From Diphasiastrum complanatum (lineage: Eukaryota > Streptophyta > Lycopodiopsida > Lycopodiales > Lycopodiaceae): a stretch of DNA of 64,000 nucleotides. The notes below the pieces were generated by a model that searched no databases, had not been told where the DNA came from, and saw only the letters and a list, made by a program, of their open reading frames with translations. Made by a program: the position numbers and the translations under genes. Position 1 is the stretch's first letter. The number at the start of each line of letters is the position of its first letter. The stretch spans positions 26,527,303-26,591,302 of the forward strand of contig CM055108.1 of the NCBI GenBank assembly GCA_029204225.1, written 5' to 3'. This document shows, one piece after another, positions 10,605 through 21,309 of this stretch.

Positions 10605-10979
10605 ATGGCCCGTACCAAACAAACAGCACGCCTTACCACATTTGCCCTGCCTCCTCGCCCTCCTGTACAAAGGGCAGTGGGCACTAGTAGGAGAGTATGT
10701 TGGCCCAGAAGACCATGGTTAAGAGATATCAGGAGACTTCAGAGGACAACAAATCTTCTGATTCTTCGTGCTCCTTTCTACAGGTTTGTGAGATTAGTAA
10801 CAAGGTCACTCTCACATGATGTTTTCTGGAACATAACAACCCTGGAAGCCCTCCATACTGCCTATGAGGACTTTCGAGTCAAATTCTTTGAGGACTCCAC
10901 GCTTTGCACAGTGCACGCTAAGAGAGTTACCCTCATGGCTCAGGACATGCATCTTGTCATGAGGCTGAGGAGTACATAA
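10605..10979 (+). CDS. Highly divergent histone H3-like protein
   Basis: An uninterrupted 124-residue frame starts M-A-R-T-K-Q-T-A-R, identical to canonical H3. It ends with an H3 fold carrying diagnostic phrases: L-R-D-I-R-R-L-Q in the alphaN helix, P-F-Y-R-F-V-R in alpha1, and F-E-D-S-T-L-C-T-V-H-A-K-R-V-T-L-M in alpha2/loop2/alpha3. Against canonical H3 (known to me) the fold core aligns without gaps, including loop 1. The tail is about 10 residues shorter, K4 is kept, K9 becomes Leu, and the K27/K36 surroundings are replaced by a Pro/Arg-rich stretch. CENH3 usually has a longer loop 1, so a centromeric role is not obvious. The frame after the stop stays open for about 70 codons and is basic. 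It has its own TATA box and divergent neighbour, and it is intact while nearby genes carry stops. Confidence 0.85.
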   Translation: MARTKQTARLTTFALPPRPPVQRAVGTSRRVCWPRRPWLRDIRRLQRTTNLLILRAPFYRFVRLVTRSLSHDVFWNITTLEALHTAYEDFRVKFFEDSTLCTVHAKRVTLMAQDMHLVMRLRST

Positions 10980-11100
10980 GATCAGGTCTTTAAGAGTGGC
11001 TTCACCTCTAGGCCACCACCTACAAAGAGAGGTCTTGTTCCTCAACGAAGAATGAGGAAGCAGACCAAGCCCACCAGGCCTGCAAAGCAAAGGGTGGTAC

Positions 11101-11703
11101 TTGGCGAATCACCATCCCCCCCATCACATCTCTCGTCCTTTGGTTGGACCATCACACCAGTCTGCAGTGCCTTCTTCTCGTCCCACCACCCCTAACTATT
11201 CAAGTAGTTCCTCTCCCATTCCCTCCATTCCATCCCACAATAACGAGGATATGAACTCGACTATAGATAAAATAATATCGGATCTAGATTTAAGTTTAAT
11301 AGGTGATTTTTATAAGGATCTTTGTGTAAGATCTCATGTTGATCCCAAAGATTCATTTTTGGATTCTGAGAGGTATATAATTTCTGATGAGTATGTTGCC
11401 AAAGAAATTGATAAGCTAGGAGGTCAATTTTCTTTTTGTCTAAGTTCACTTGATTATGTAAATCACATAAATAAAGACTTTTGTGATGCCCTGAAGGAGA
11501 AGACCTCAGATATATCAGATCCAGTTGTGGAGGCTGGTTTGATGTATTTTGTAAATAGATGTAAATCCGATTATAGTAAGGACATTGGAGTTGTGTTGTC
11601 CTTTTTTGCACACAGCCTTCATAGTCCAACTAAGGCGACAAGATATCTTCTCCTTACAACCTCAGAGACCAAAGTCTTTATTATTCCATACTGCTATTAC
11701 TAG
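11101..11703 (+). CDS. Unrecognised Ser/Pro-rich N-terminus plus helical domain
   Basis: An open frame of 200 codons begins 122 bp after the H3-like stop; its first ATG is at 11251 and the frame is open from 11101. The upstream part is rich in Ser, Pro and His. From about 11250 it is helical and acidic, with D-K-L-G-G-Q-F-S-F-C and Y-F-V-N-R-C-K-S phrases. No family is recognised. It lies one base out of frame with the readthrough of the H3-like ORF, so it could be a C-terminal extension of that gene separated by a stop and a frameshift, or a separate exon. Composition looks coding-like. Confidence 0.35.
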   Translation: MANHHPPHHISRPLVGPSHQSAVPSSRPTTPNYSSSSSPIPSIPSHNNEDMNSTIDKIISDLDLSLIGDFYKDLCVRSHVDPKDSFLDSERYIISDEYVAKEIDKLGGQFSFCLSSLDYVNHINKDFCDALKEKTSDISDPVVEAGLMYFVNRCKSDYSKDIGVVLSFFAHSLHSPTKATRYLLLTTSETKVFIIPYCYY

Positions 11704-12640
11704 AATATATTCTAGTAATATTTTTAATAGGTATTGTAATTCCTTTAGTTTAACTACTTATCTTTTGTTTGCAGTAAGCATTGGAGTATGCATATAATCT
11801 CCCTTAGGGAAGATTCAGATGGGATCATTAATCTCATCTGTTTAAAGATGAACTCCTAGAAATTATAGAAGTAGATAAGATTGCTTCATCGCATCACACA
11901 GCTGAGCTGATATAACTAACCGAGGAAGAGGGCTGTTCAAAACATTTACAGACGTAGTGATTTGAAACATCGCACAGAGGAAAAGAGGTCGTGATTCTTC
12001 CTTAAGGCAGCTATAGTAGTCAGCTTAAGCTAATCCTTAACATGGTTAAGGTTTGGATTATCTTCTAAAAGGCCTTGCGTGGTGAAAATGCAGATGTGGC
12101 CCATGTCTCAACAGAGTATTTAAAAGAACATGTAAAGCAAGTCGATTATGTCAACAGAAGTCTGACAGTGTGAAAAGATGTGAAAAGAAGCCTGACACAG
12201 AAGCAAGCTATTTTTTAAAGAAAAGTGACATCAAACTTTTTGTATATTCAATTCCAAACATGAGTCATTGTTCCGAGATGTAATGCCATTTGAGCTGACA
12301 GTTCACTGCAACTGTCTTATCCTGTCGTAGATCAACATGCAGGGCTTCAACTGAGCTACATCCACATGAACGAACTTAAACTCCAAGAAAACATTCCTCA
12401 GCCTGGCAAAGTGAAAGAAGCGCTAGTTATTCTTATAACATATGATTGATCATATATTGATGCCTATTGGTGTTAGTAACAACGTAGCAGGCCAGGTGGA
12501 CCTGATCAGCGTGCTTGAGAAGGCTGGCAAGTTCAATACTCTTGTGAGGTAACCGTAAACAAAAGGATTCAAGCTTCTTAAGTTACAAACCTTACCTTGT
12601 AGCATGGATATGGATATGGATATTGCAGTTGGTGGATACA
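11704..12640. other. No clear gene; possible exon relic
   Basis: A plausible acceptor TTTGCAG occurs near 11775. A plus-strand stretch near 12085-12170 reads E-N-A-D-V-A-H-V-S-T-E-Y-L, coding-like, but it is flanked by stops. I see no recognisable domain. This may be the decayed 3' part of the ORF before it. Confidence 0.3.
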
Positions 12641-12679
12641 ATCAAAAAGAAGAGAGCAAGAAGATGAAGGAGGCCTGAT

Positions 12680-12781
12680 GGAGAGAGAGGCCCGCATCCT
12701 GCCTGCTCACAATTGAGAGAGAGAGAGAAAAAACCGATCGAGAGAAAGAGAGAGCGCGCGCGCTCTGGGGGGGGGGGGGGA
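12680..12781. repeat. GA-rich, (GC)n and poly-G simple repeats
   Basis: GAGAGA tracts (12680-12755) pass into an alternating GCGCGCGCGC core (about 12754-12764) and then a run of about 15 G. The alternating GC plus G-run is prone to non-B DNA structure. Confidence 0.85.
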
Positions 12782-13089
12782 TTTTGAAATTGTGTGCATA
12801 CATTGTGTTGGAGAAAGATGATGTGTTGTGTGTGAGAAACGAAAAATAGCTCGAAAAGAAAACAAAAAAAAAACGAACGAGAAATGAACTCGAACGGAAA
12901 GTGTTCATGCGCAATGGAATGAGCTATATGACTCTTTCCCTAAGTATGACTATGCCTATCAGAAACGAACAGAACGTTAGTGATAGAAATCATGGTCATT
13001 CTAATTACATAGCCAAACGTTAATAAAACACCAGAAGAATAATTTGTCGCAAACAACTAGACAAATTACCTATCGCGAATGATTTGCGA

Positions 13090-13984
13090 CGAGCTAGACT
13101 GAGCTCGACTGCTAATCAGTCGCAAATGATTCAAGAAAGACAAGACTAAATATTAGTCGTCAACAGCTAGACTAATATTAACTCACTTAAAACAGATTGC
13201 CAGATTGAGCAACTAGAAAGTCAGAGAGAATGAAAAGTAAGCATAGCAATATTGACGCAAATCTGAACACAGAACAAAAGAGTTGTTATTAGATTAAGTA
13301 TAGCAAAATATACATGTCAATAATGCGGTAGAGCACAAGACAATAGCGAACAAAACCGCGTGCTCTACAAAGCTAATTCGATCTGTAAGAGGAATGAACA
13401 TGTTACTAACAAATAAATAATCAATGCACAAGGCATCTATTTGTCTATCTCTGATAAGCCTCTGATGCTATTATATTACACACACTTGATTTTCAATCTC
13501 TTAATCAATATGAATACACAAATGGTAATCAGTATATGTATACACAATGTTACAGGTGTGCAAATGAAGAAAGTACAAAGTGGATGTGTTGTATGTAGGA
13601 GGTCATGGGTGGCTGCAGTCGTTGTCAAGTCTGTTAGCACAATTGCATGGGGTGAGCAAGAAAAGGGTGCGACGTCAGCCTTTGCTGAAGTGAACGTTGG
13701 TGAAGATGAAAAAATGCGTCACTCTGATGAAATGCCTTAGGATTTAATTTACAGGGTGCATTTGCTTCCTAGGGCACCTTTGGCATTTTGTAAGGCAGTG
13801 TCGCCTTTTTCACCTGTCACAAAAACACGTGTAAAAATACAGTGTCACGTTTTGTTCGTCTTTTCTTCGCCTGTGAGAATCTAGATGTAAATATGCAGAC
13901 TGCATGACGACGTGAGTAAAAATGCAACATAAATGGAGGCAGATTAAAATGGGATTTAGGAGAGGAGAGGAGATAAATCCAACA
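13090..13984 (-). mobile_element. 3' LTR of copia element C
   Basis: Read on the minus strand the LTR begins TGTTGGATTT at 13984, directly after a purine tract (GATTAAGAGGGG, 13985-13996). The left limit is approximate. About 500 bp (13090-13620) aligns in the same orientation with 50296-50700, the LTR of element D, placing both in one family. No matching copy was recognised beside the primer binding site at 18184. Confidence 0.6.
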
Positions 13985-14017
13985 CCCCTCTTAATCTAAA
14001 TCCATGAATGCCTTGAT

Positions 14018-15440
14018 CTACAGACTAAGCAATGCCCAAAATTTGTTGTGTGCATTAACACTTAATTCTTTCGTGAATATATTTGCAACCATGTCCTGCC
14101 TTATGTAGTACGTCAAGCTTACCTCCTTGTTGAGAACCTTGCCCCTGATGTAGTGATATCTGATTTCAATGTGCTTACTCCTAGAGTAAAATCTAGGGTT
14201 GGTTGATAAGGCAATAGCACTCTGATTATCATAGAATAAAATTGTAGGGTTGTACTGATGCAGATTAACGTCTGACAATAAATTTCTCAACCAAAACTCT
14301 TCCTTAATAGATTAAATAGCAGCAATGTATTTTGCTTCTGTAGAAGAAAGTGTGATAGAGGTTTGCTTATAACTGTTCCATGAGATAGGAGCGCCGTTGA
14401 AGAAGAATGTAAATCCAGATGTGGACTTACGATTGTCTACATCTCCTCCCCAGCTTGCATCAGAATACCCACTGAGCTGATGAAGATTGTCGTTGCTGAC
14501 ATCTCCATAGCAGATGCACTGGTCCATGATAGCTCAAATATACCTCATGACTCTTATGAGAGCCTTCCAATGGGTAATGCCTGGACTAGCCATGTATTGG
14601 ATGAGTAAGCTTACTGCAAAAGAGATATATGGTCTTGTATAGACCATTGTGTACATGAGAGATCCAAGTATCGATCGATAAGGATACTCATTCATCTGCT
14701 CCTCTTCCTGCTTGGTCTAGGGACATTGGTCCTTTGGTGAGTGAGCTAATTTACAATTCATTAGATTTTATATGTTAAGAACATTGTGAAGATATCTTTG
14801 TTGAGTGATGTAAATCAGTCATTTTGCTCTGTCTCTGTGGATTTGAATGCCCAGACATAAATGAGCTTTGCCCAACAGTCATATCGAACTCTGAAAACAG
14901 CATCTGCTTGGAATCCTTGACCAAATTGGTATTGTTGCTGAAGAGCAACGTATCATCCACGTATAAGGTGATGATAATGAAGGATTGCTGCACTGACTTG
15001 GAATAGACGTTGTAATCAGCAATGCTAGGTTTAAATCCTTGTTCGATGAGGAATGTGTTGATCTTCTGAAACCAAGCTCTAGTAGACTGTTTCTAGCCGT
15101 ACAGTGCTTTGTGGAGTTTACAGACATGATTTTTTATACCTTCCAGAATGTATCCTTCGGGTTGGATCATGTAGATATCTTCTTGTATAACTCCATTCAG
15201 ATAAGTTGTTTGTACATCAAGTTGATGTACTTTGAGATCGGCAGTTGCAGCATAAGACATGAGCATTCAGATCAACAAATGTTTGACTACTGGACTGAAA
15301 GTCTCGCTGTAGTCGACGTTCAGGATCTGAGTGAATCCTCGTGCTACCAGTCTTGCCTTCCTTCGATCAATTGCTCCGTTGGGATTGTATTTAATCTTAA
15401 AGATCCATTTGTCCTTCTCTAGACTGTCAATTGCTTCCTC
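14018..15440 (-). pseudogene. Copia element C: reverse transcriptase and RNase H
   Basis: Minus-strand frames give the C-terminal polyprotein. RNase H includes S-G-Y-S-D-A-S-W-G-G-D, T-L-S-S-T-E-A-K-Y-I-A and D-N-Q-S-A-I-A-L-S (14018-14527). The reverse transcriptase palm is at 14560-15430, with T-L-Y-V-D-D-T-L-L-F near 14965 and a Y-T-R-P-Y-I-S-F-A type phrase near 14620. Several frameshifts and stops break it. The final residues before the purine tract, H-N-K-F-W-A-L, are typical of the copia end. Confidence 0.85.
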
Positions 15441-15446
15441 GAAAGT

Positions 15447-16996
15447 CTATGGTTCGCCACTAAATCCGCAGAACTCTTCTGATTTGAAAGTTGAGCTGTC
15501 TAGCACATATCTTGCTGGTGCTCTTTGTGGACTTGTCAACCTTATGGAAGATCCTCCTGGGACAGCTTTGCCTTTGCTTTTGTCTACTCTGCTCGGTCCA
15601 GAACCATCTTGGTTTACAGAAACTGCGGCGGCAGGTTGCCTCTCGAATCTTTCTTTGTCAAATTCGTCGCTCAAATGGGAGACAATTCGAAAATCTTTAT
15701 TTTTGTGTTCGTCCTCTGATCCCTCTGTCATTGGCGGTAGGTCATAGTACTGTCTCTCCATAACTTCGTAGTTGACAGGATTGTCATTGGCTTTTGTCCT
15801 GCTCTCATCGAATCTGACATCTCTCACTGTTTTCACAATGTTCGTGTCTGGCATGTAGACTCTGTAGTATGACGAATTGTTGTCATAACCTACCAAAAAT
15901 CCCTGCTCGGCTTTCTCATCAAGCTTCTTTCGAAGCTTATCAGGAATATGTGCATAAGCTGCATAGCCAAAGATTCTGACGTGAGACAGATTGGGCTTTC
16001 TACCCCACCATAGCTTATGTGATGTCGTGTGAGGGCCACCAGACTTGCCTGTTCTGTTCTGGATGTATGCGGCTGTAGCTACTGCTTCAGCCCACAGAGC
16101 CCTTGGAGCCTTCGAGTAGGCCATCATGCATCTGGCTGCTTCCATCAAGGTCATGTTCTTTCGTTTAGCAACAGCATTGTGCTATGGTGTGTAGGCTGCA
16201 GTTCTTCTGTGAATGATGTCACGATCATTGCAGAAGTCAGTGAAGCGATTTGAGATGTATTCACCACCTCGATCTGTTCTGATCTGCTTCACTTTACTGC
16301 CTGTACATCTCTCATTCCAATTCACATATTCTATGAATTTATCAAGTGCTTCAGATTTATTATGAATAAAATACACTCTGGAAAATTTGCTATGAAGGTT
16401 ATCTAGTATTTTAAACCTCCTACTGATATCACGTTGAATGGTCCACAGATGTCAGAATGCACTAGCTCCAGAATCGTAGTCGTTCTGTAGGAGTCTTTGA
16501 CGAATGGTGTGCGTGACATCTTGCCCTTCAAACATGCATCACAGGTGGTCGAACTGGTTGCATTCAAGATGCTGACCCCTGTTATTTCTCCATGATGGCT
16601 TGTTTGGTAAAGTGCCATTGAGTTCATGTGGCAGAGTCTCCTGTGCCACAGAGTGTCTGGCTGGTCATCATGAGTCTGATGCACCTGATTTACAGGTAGG
16701 CATACTTTCAGATGATATAGGTTTTCTTTCCTTCTACCTTGAGTGATCAAAGTATTGGTACTGGCATCAATCACATTGCATGCTTCGTCAGAAAACATCA
16801 CACGCATCCTTGCATCTGCTATTCTTGCTACAGAGAGCAAGTCTTGTTGCAGAGTAGGCACAAGCAGAACATCTTCGAGTCGTTTGTCTCTACCGTTGGT
16901 GTTGAGCCATAGTGAACCAATACCGTTCACTTGATGTCTAGATCCATCTCCAAGAACTATGAATCTTGAGGGATCTGCACTTCTGAAATCAGACAT
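15447..16996 (-). pseudogene. Copia element C: protease/pre-integrase and integrase
   Basis: The protease end and GAG-pre-integrase zinc region are visible (L-W-H-R-R-L-C-H-M ... C-D-A-C-L-K-G-K, 16403-16996). The integrase catalytic core follows (H-S-D-I-C-G-P-F; T-D-R-G-G-E-Y-I, 16182-16440), then the C-terminal half (A-A-Y-I-Q-N-R-T-G-K; H-V-R-I-F-G-Y-A-A-Y-A; G-F-L-V-G-Y-D-N, 15447-16154). The 235-codon C-terminal frame is the longest intact piece of the element. Stops at 16180 and 16400 separate the fragments. Confidence 0.88.
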
Positions 16997-17043
16997 TATT
17001 CATCTTGATGTCATGAAGTGTGAGGTGGCCACTGAGTCTAGAA

Positions 17044-18080
17044 TCACCTCATGTGTGTCAGATGTTGATGTTGCACACACGTCTTCACAGATATAGGCAG
17101 TCGAACAGTTCTTGTTCGTTCTTTCTTCGCCCATTTTTGAGCTCTTGGGTTCCTCGACATAGGATGAACTATTGATGTTCTCCTGTCTGTTATGTGCTGA
17201 TTTGTTTCTCGGGTTCTAGTGACAATCCATGGCTGCGTGACCCTTCTTATGGCAATGGATACACTCAATCTTGGGATTGAGCCAGCATGTATCTACTATA
17301 TGCCCGTCTCTTCTGCATCTCAAGCAAGTTTTCTTGTCTGCACCTTGTTGTTTCGACCTCCCTTTGCTCTTCCAGTTGTCTTTGCTAGTTTCCTCTGCTT
17401 GCTGATCACGATTCTGCCTCTGATTCAGCTCCCTCTTAGGCTTGAATTGCTTCTTGGATTTTTTTTTGTCGCCGTAGAGGGCCTAGTCAGAACCATCTTT
17501 GTGATCAAGATGTTTTCTGGCCTCGACTTCCTCTTGAATCTCGACAATCGCCTTTTCGAGGTTCATTGCAGGATCTTTCGCGAGCAGGGTTATTGTCATC
17601 TCGAATGATCTAGGTAAGGCTCTCAACAGGTACGTGAGCTTTTTCTCAGCAGACACTGCGTTCTTTGCTCCAGAGTTATGTAGTGATAGAAACAAATCCT
17701 TCATTTTTCTCACGAAAGAGGTGAGGTCTTTTCCATCCCACTATAGATTGGTCAGCTGATCTTCCAACATTATGATTTGACTTCTTGACTTCGTCTAAAA
17801 TCTGGTGAATAATGCATCCCACATCTTCTTAGCTTAGGAGAGTGTAGCCAGATCAAGTGTGAGACTATCTTCGATGGAAGATAATAGCAAGGCTACTGCC
17901 TTGTCATTTTTCTCCCTCCATTCACGTTGTCGTAGGCATTTCTTCTGTGCCATCCACCCAGGGGAATAGTCCTTCGCCCTTGAGTATCAGTGATGTCTTA
18001 ACTTTCCAGGCTAGAAAGTTAGATCCTGAAGAATCAAGTATTGTGCAGATCTTACTCTGCATGCTGCTGATTGAAGTCAT
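17044..18080 (-). pseudogene. Copia element C: gag
   Basis: A minus-strand ATG at 18080 opens a gag reading S-G-S-N-F-L-A-W-K-V-K, the UBN2-like N-terminus. It continues through E-K-K-L-T-Y-L-L-R-A-L-P-R-S-F (near 17610) to a zinc-knuckle-like region (about 17240-17340). Frameshifts and stops are frequent between 17700 and 17950. Confidence 0.75.
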
Positions 18081-18183
18081 TGCTTCTTGGAGTCTGTTCC
18101 CTTATTGATGGCTGTTTGTTTGAATGCTTCGCCTCCTGGATATGCTAGCTTCTTGGCTATGTCAGAATACGACAAGATGATCG

Positions 18184-18195
18184 GCTCTGATACCA
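18184..18195 (-). other. Primer binding site of element C
   Basis: GCTCTGATACCA is the complement of TGGTATCAGAGC, the initiator-Met tRNA primer site. It lies 104 bp upstream of the element C gag ATG in minus-strand sense, and TG at 18197 marks the inner LTR edge. Confidence 0.85.
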
Positions 18196-18196
18196 C

Positions 18197-18850
18197 TGAT
18201 GAGAATGAGAGTTGCAGTCATGAAGCTTTTGAGAAGGAACCACGACTCTCTTGCGTTCGGATGGAGTTCAGATGCGATCGCTGGACACTGCCAGCTGAAT
18301 CACTCCTACAGTCCTCCAGAATGTAGTCAGGCACTGCTGATCTATGTTTATAAAATTAATGCAGCATTCAACATAGTTTCAACCAAGGTGCGGAATTCAA
18401 ATGGACAAGAAAAACTCAAGCACACGATTAACGGCAGACGCATTTGCATTCGAGATCAGACACAACGAGAAAAACATCTATATTGATCTTTCTTTGATTT
18501 CTTCAAGCACTGCATGCAAATCCACGCAATGCGTTGGTGTGGGAGAAACACAGTTCTCTCACGAGCAATCGTCTCGCTTTACTAGCGGACAGTTGGATCT
18601 ACATATCGTAGACAGAATTGTCTTCGCACGCAAGCGGACATGTATTCTGTATTTTTGTCTTGAATGCTTACTTGCATCAGACTACTACTTTACACTGTAT
18701 GTGTACTCTGTTGATCTGTATGTCAAATATCATCCAGTAAGTATAGTCGCTCTATGTAAATCTAAGATTAGAGTGATTAAGCATCTAAAACTAATCAGGG
18801 AATTACAAGAGTGGCAGATTAGCCATGACCTAAAATGTATCTGCTGATGT
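18197..18850 (-). mobile_element. Presumed 5' LTR remnant of element C
   Basis: By position this should be the 5' LTR. The expected outer start TGTTGGATTT was not found, and similarity to the 3' LTR is not evident by eye. The LTR is therefore truncated, replaced, or very diverged. Confidence 0.35.
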
Positions 18851-19199
18851 CATGCCATCAGATCATAAATTTGTACTTTTGGGTACTTGTGTGATCTTTG
18901 CTGGTACTCTTTGGAGCGTGAGGGCAAAACGGGTTTCGCGACATTTTTTGTGGCGCGTTGTTGGTTTTGTTTCCATCGTTGGTTCTGTTTCCATTGTTGG
19001 TTTCTTTTTGCTCGTCTACTTTTCTCTCGTACTGGACCGCAAAAGATTCTCATGCCATACCACAAAAGATTCTCGTTCGTGAACCTTTCGTGTTCGCGAA
19101 CCGTTCGTCTTCATCTCCTTTGACTGTGGTGTTCGCGAAACTTTTCATGTTTCGTGTCTCCTGACTTTCATGTTCACGAACATCTTCGTCAGGCCGAGG

Positions 19200-19535
19200 G
19201 CTGAAAGCTAGCAAGGCTTTGTAAACAGAAACGTTTTGTTTCTTCAAAGATGTAGCTTGGAAGCTATATCTTGCACTTTGTATAGTGTGCTCAAGATGTC
19301 CTAGACTTCTTTCGATGTCTAAGCCTCGGATACATGGCCGATCTGGGTATCCGTGATGTTGAGGATCTTCAGCGCAAAAGTCTTCCATCCTTCAACCTCC
19401 ATCTGGCGATTGTTGTGTTGTCTGCTTCGGGTTTTCCTTCTGCACCTGTGACAATGTCATACAACTATTTAGCCATTAGTATAGTTTTCATCTTAAATTT
19501 CCACAGATGGTTATTGGCTCCATCAAGCTTGTCCA
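19200..19535 (-). pseudogene. Copia gag relic, different family from C
   Basis: Minus-strand frames read M-D-K-L-D-G-A-N-N-H-L-W-K-F-K-M (near 19535) followed by D-I-V-T-G and later L-S-T-L-Y-K-V-Q-D-I-A-S, the classic UBN2 copia gag N-terminus. One in-frame stop follows the first 23 codons and others follow. Immediately downstream an 18-bp GTTGGTTYTGTTTCCATY unit repeats about three times (18959-19008). Confidence 0.7.
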
Positions 19536-19910
19536 TGATAGGACTGGCCTTCCCTTGGGAATCCATGTGGACCCAGCCTCAACGTCAAGGTGGGAGAATC
19601 TATGCCCCCCCCCCCCTTTGTTCTTTTGTGCATTTACAAATCTCATGTGTGAAGTCTAGGTGGCAGGGTGACATGACAATCATCTTGCTAACCCACTCTC
19701 CCTTTGTACTATGCTTTACAGTGACCAATTTGGTGTCTCGTAGTGGGCCTTGGCATTTTGCGAGTTTCTTTCTTGACATGATTCAACAAAAAGATAGCAC
19801 ATGGTTTGCTACATTGTTTATGCTATTACTTCAATGTTTATTATTAAGAATGTGGTTTGGTAATAGTTAAAAATCCCACAAAGTAAAAATTTCAAAATAA
19901 ATTTTTTGTT

Positions 19911-20113
19911 TGCAGCCTCCAAAGATAGCACACCGGCGTATTCAGCAGCACGTCAGAAAAAAAAAAAAATTTGAGCAGTCTCGCCTAGCACGCCGGCATG
20001 CTATCTTTGGAGGTTGCAAAAAAAAAACTTTCTCACTTCATATAGCACGCCGGTGTGCTACCTTTAAAGGATACAAAAAAAAGTTTTAGTTGTTTTACTT
20101 AGCACGTCGGCTT
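19911..20113. repeat. Cluster of AGCACGCCGGCATGCT-type palindromes
   Basis: Near-palindromic boxes built on TAGCACRCCGGYRTGCTA occur at about 19931, 19987, 20044 and 20099, with another at 21291. Two carry the adjoining phrase CTTTGGAGG in opposite orientations (19915-19930 and 20005-20020), forming an inverted repeat of about 30 bp. This suggests termini of a small DNA transposon family inserted several times. Confidence 0.55.
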
Positions 20114-21081
20114 CATTAGGAGAAATATGGGCTCAAAATGGGCCCTTTGAACAAGTTTGACTTTAGAGAGAGATAACATGGAGAGAGAAGACTATCAAGC
20201 AACATTTTGTATTTCCAGTGTTGCCCACCATTTAACCTATATTGCCATTCACCATCATGATTAGCTATAATTTTTAATTGGTACATAAAAATGTGGATGT
20301 CAAGAGATTTTTAACACATACCATATTGTTATAGTTGTACCAAGAAATAAGAAAGTTATAGCTGTTAGAAAATTGAGATACCTATTTAATGCGACCAAGT
20401 ACATTTGCAACTGTGCAAATGTACTCGGACGCACTGAATAGATATCCCATTCTTGATTAGCTATAACTTTTGATCAGTGCATCGAGATGTGAAACTGAGT
20501 ACATTATAAAAAAGAGTACATTATGTAGTTTGACTACATTTAGGGCCCGATCAAAACCAAGAAAGTTATGGCTGCTAGAAAAATGGGATATCTAATCAGC
20601 TCGAGTACATTTGCACAGTTGCAAATGTACTCGGGCACGCTGATTAGATATCCCATTTTTCTGACAACTATAACTTTCTTGTTTCTGGACAAAACTATGA
20701 CAATATGGTATGTGGTGGAAATCTCTTGACGTGCTCTTTCTTATGGTGTACTCAATTTTATACTTCAATACACTAATCAAAAGTTATAGCTAATCAGGAT
20801 ATGACTCCGTATAACTCAACACAATTTAACCATAGAAGTATGCTCTATGGACAGTGACGAAAACACATATGGGCAACAACTATTACTCAATAAAATGGTT
20901 TTTCATTGCCCGGTGTAAATTTCAAAATCACAAAACTATAGATGGCAAAGATTAAAAGTTTTCAGGCTATCAATCACTATAACAATACTTTACACACGGA
21001 TGAATGTTATTGGTCTATTTGAAAGATTAAAAGAAAGCATCATTACAAAGGGCCCATTTTGAGCCCATACTTCCCCTAATG
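20114..21081. mobile_element. 968-bp foldback element with 36-bp TIRs
   Basis: The left end CATTAGGAGAAATATGGGCT... (20114-20149) and right end (21046-21081) are inverted copies with two mismatches over 36 bp. The inside has no open frame but two long hairpins (20366-20455 and 20557-20682), whose centres are reverse complements of each other, and further inverted segments (about 20255-20345 versus 20690-20800). It sits immediately beside one of the AGCACG palindromes. No target-site duplication was recognised. This resembles a non-autonomous foldback or MITE-type transposon. Confidence 0.75.
20557..20682. repeat. Long hairpin inside the foldback element
   Basis: Arms of about 59-63 nt flank a CAGT loop: CAAGAAAGTTATGG...TACATTTGCA pairs with TGCAAATGTA...ACTATAACTTTCTTG with only a few mismatches. 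The transcript would form an almost complete double-stranded stem, a potential small-RNA source. Confidence 0.85.
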
Positions 21082-21309
21082 ACTATGTTTGTAGGTTGAA
21101 ACAAATATTCTAAAACGATAATATTACTCAAAATTTGATTCTCAAATATGTCAAAATAGTTTTCTATTTTATAATTTACTCGGCTAACTCACCAACATGT
21201 TAGTCAAATTAGCTCCAAAAAGAAATTTATTTTTCCAAAAAGTTCTTCAATTTATTTTTTTATCTTTTTGAAATAAAAAATTTACAAGCTAGCACGCCAA
21301 CATGCTAGC

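Noticed and set aside
10605..10979. Calling the H3-like gene CENH3
   Set aside because: It keeps the exact canonical N-terminus and has no extended loop 1; nothing else supports a centromeric role.
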